A stretch of 64,000 nucleotides of DNA, taken from Allacma fusca (Eukaryota; Arthropoda; Collembola; Symphypleona; Sminthuridae). A program made the translations under genes and the position numbers. Location of the stretch: assembly GCA_947179485.1 (NCBI GenBank), contig OX359248.1:50416386-50480385 (forward strand). The letters are read 5' to 3'. Of this stretch, positions 63,003 to 64,000 are shown piece by piece; the stretch's first letter is position 1; each line of letters begins with the position of its first letter. The notes under the pieces were generated by a model that was not told the origin of the DNA, did no database searches, and was given only the letters and a program-made list of their open reading frames with translations.

Positions 63003-64000
63003 TCAAGGGTCCGTTGGTTTATTGTTATTTTTCTTCCCTTGGGCCTCTTCTCTGAAGATTATGTACGACATAGCAATCACGGATAGAACCCCAACGATAG
63101 CACATCCTGAAATTGACCAAAACGTTTTAAAATTTATTTCCACTCTCATAACCTAATTTCCAAAAAAAAAAAACTTAAGTGAAGTGGGAGACTCAATTAA
63201 GGCCACATAATATTTTTACTACTATTGCACACTAATTCAGCACATTCACTCCAAGTGTACTAGTTCCAAAATGACATAAACAACCAAAAATAATGTTGCT
63301 ATATGTCTTATTACAAAGGCAGACGAAAGCTTTCGGTTGTAAAGCTTCTAATCAGTACTCATAGCTTTCTAAAATGTAGACTGTAAACCTATTTAAAGTC
63401 TCTAAAACAATAATAATTTAATTGCTGTTATGAGACGAAAGTTTCGCTTAAAATATAAATGGATCCTTAACTATCTCAATCTAATGTCAGAAGAAGGACA
63501 ATCTGATCTCCCAGTCAGTGTCAGTATAAAAAATGTGTTACAAATATTATGTATGTCTTTTAAATACCTTCGTCTGCAAACAATACAATTATTATAACTG
63601 CCAGCATACACCCCGCAAGACAATAGTAGCACAAGTCTGGTTTCGTTTCAAACACATGTAAGTGTAGCAAGTTGAAAAAATTGTTTTGCAAGGGTGCAGC
63701 TCAATATTTGCTTACGAAAATATTTTTCAGACGTTATTATTATATTCCAGAGGTTATAAAAGGATATGAACTGGGTTTTTTTGTTTGTATGTCTACGGGT
63801 CACTTGCAGAGCAAGGCATGACAATGATGTGTGAACACACGCTCAGTCTCAGCTCTAATAATCCAGCTTTTGTAAATATTTACATTATCCTTAAAACACG
63901 CTATTATTATCAACTAACCTCCACAAGTGTAGCCCACAACGTTCCGGTAGAAGTTAACTGTCAGCGAATCATTGGCTATTGGCAAATCTGGATTTCTGAG
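63003..64000 (-). CDS. Multi-pass membrane protein, 3' end only (continues beyond the window)
   Basis: Three minus-strand exons fit one frame, all with phase-1 joins: 64000-63919 (partial; LRNPDLPIANDSLTVNFYRN then VVGYTCG), 63636-63568 (a hydrophobic stretch DLCYYCLAGCMLAVIIIVLF) and 63106-63003 (CAIVGVLSVIAMSYIIFREE, then a basic/Asn tail GKKNNNKPTDP and stop). Because the middle exon is 69 nt and phase-neutral it could be skipped, giving one instead of two membrane segments. The upstream part looks extracellular or luminal. Family not recognised; exon assignments rest on splice consensus and phase only. Confidence 0.55.
63107..63567 (-). other. Intron between the last two exons of the right-end gene
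   Basis: AT-rich. Begins after the exon ending GACGAAG|gtattt and ends at AATTTCAG before the final exon. Nothing else seen. Confidence 0.4.

Overview
The window is nuclear DNA of an arthropod. The genes have canonical GT-AG introns (about 65 nt to 7.6 kb), are AT-rich outside exons, lie on both strands without operons, and match animal families. A selenocysteine tRNA, a sorbitol dehydrogenase with all four structural-zinc cysteines and an insect/crustacean-style peroxidasin point to Pancrustacea. I cannot place it further; a copepod or a basal hexapod would both fit. No bacterial, plasmid, CRISPR or rRNA sequence was seen, and I recognised no retrovirus, LTR element or Polinton.

Layout, left to right. 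2.8-20.5 kb (+): a complete 20-exon peroxidasin of 1,446 aa (LRR, four Ig, haem peroxidase, coiled coil). 22.2-25.6 kb (+): a divergent prolyl 4-hydroxylase alpha subunit. 26.2-28.0 kb (-): sorbitol dehydrogenase, eight exons, 349 aa. 31.6-32.9 kb (+): BUD23, the 18S rRNA methyltransferase. 33.24-33.33 kb (+): tRNA-Sec(UCA). 34.0-34.8 kb (+): TMEM242. 35.6-40.9 kb (+): two paralogous secreted His/Gly-rich protein precursors with the same 12-nt first coding exon and a Lys-Arg processing site before the repeats. 42.8-45.7 kb (-): a six-exon F-box protein (653 aa). 48.0-49.4 kb (+): a coiled-coil, RS-tailed nuclear protein with a FLASH-like N-terminus. 49.8-50.6 kb (-): mitochondrial pyruvate carrier 2. 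52.3-59.1 kb: gene-poor, with one candidate 59-aa ORF. 59.1-61.5 kb (+): an unrecognised single-pass membrane protein. 63.0-64.0 kb (-): the 3' end of a multi-pass membrane protein running off the window.

Four non-autonomous DNA transposons were delimited by eye: two hAT-like elements (22.95-23.86 kb in the P4HA gene with a perfect 8-bp target duplication, and 51.07-52.25 kb with a 7-bp duplication), a 1.0-kb TIR element in peroxidasin intron 14, and a 214-bp fold-back element in the F-box gene.

Functionally, the left side holds two collagen-modifying genes side by side: P4HA hydroxylates collagen prolines in the ER, and peroxidasin cross-links collagen IV outside the cell. The middle is housekeeping (rRNA modification, selenocysteine decoding, mitochondrial assembly and pyruvate import, polyol metabolism). 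The least explained material is the His/Gly-rich pair and the orphan membrane genes at the right.
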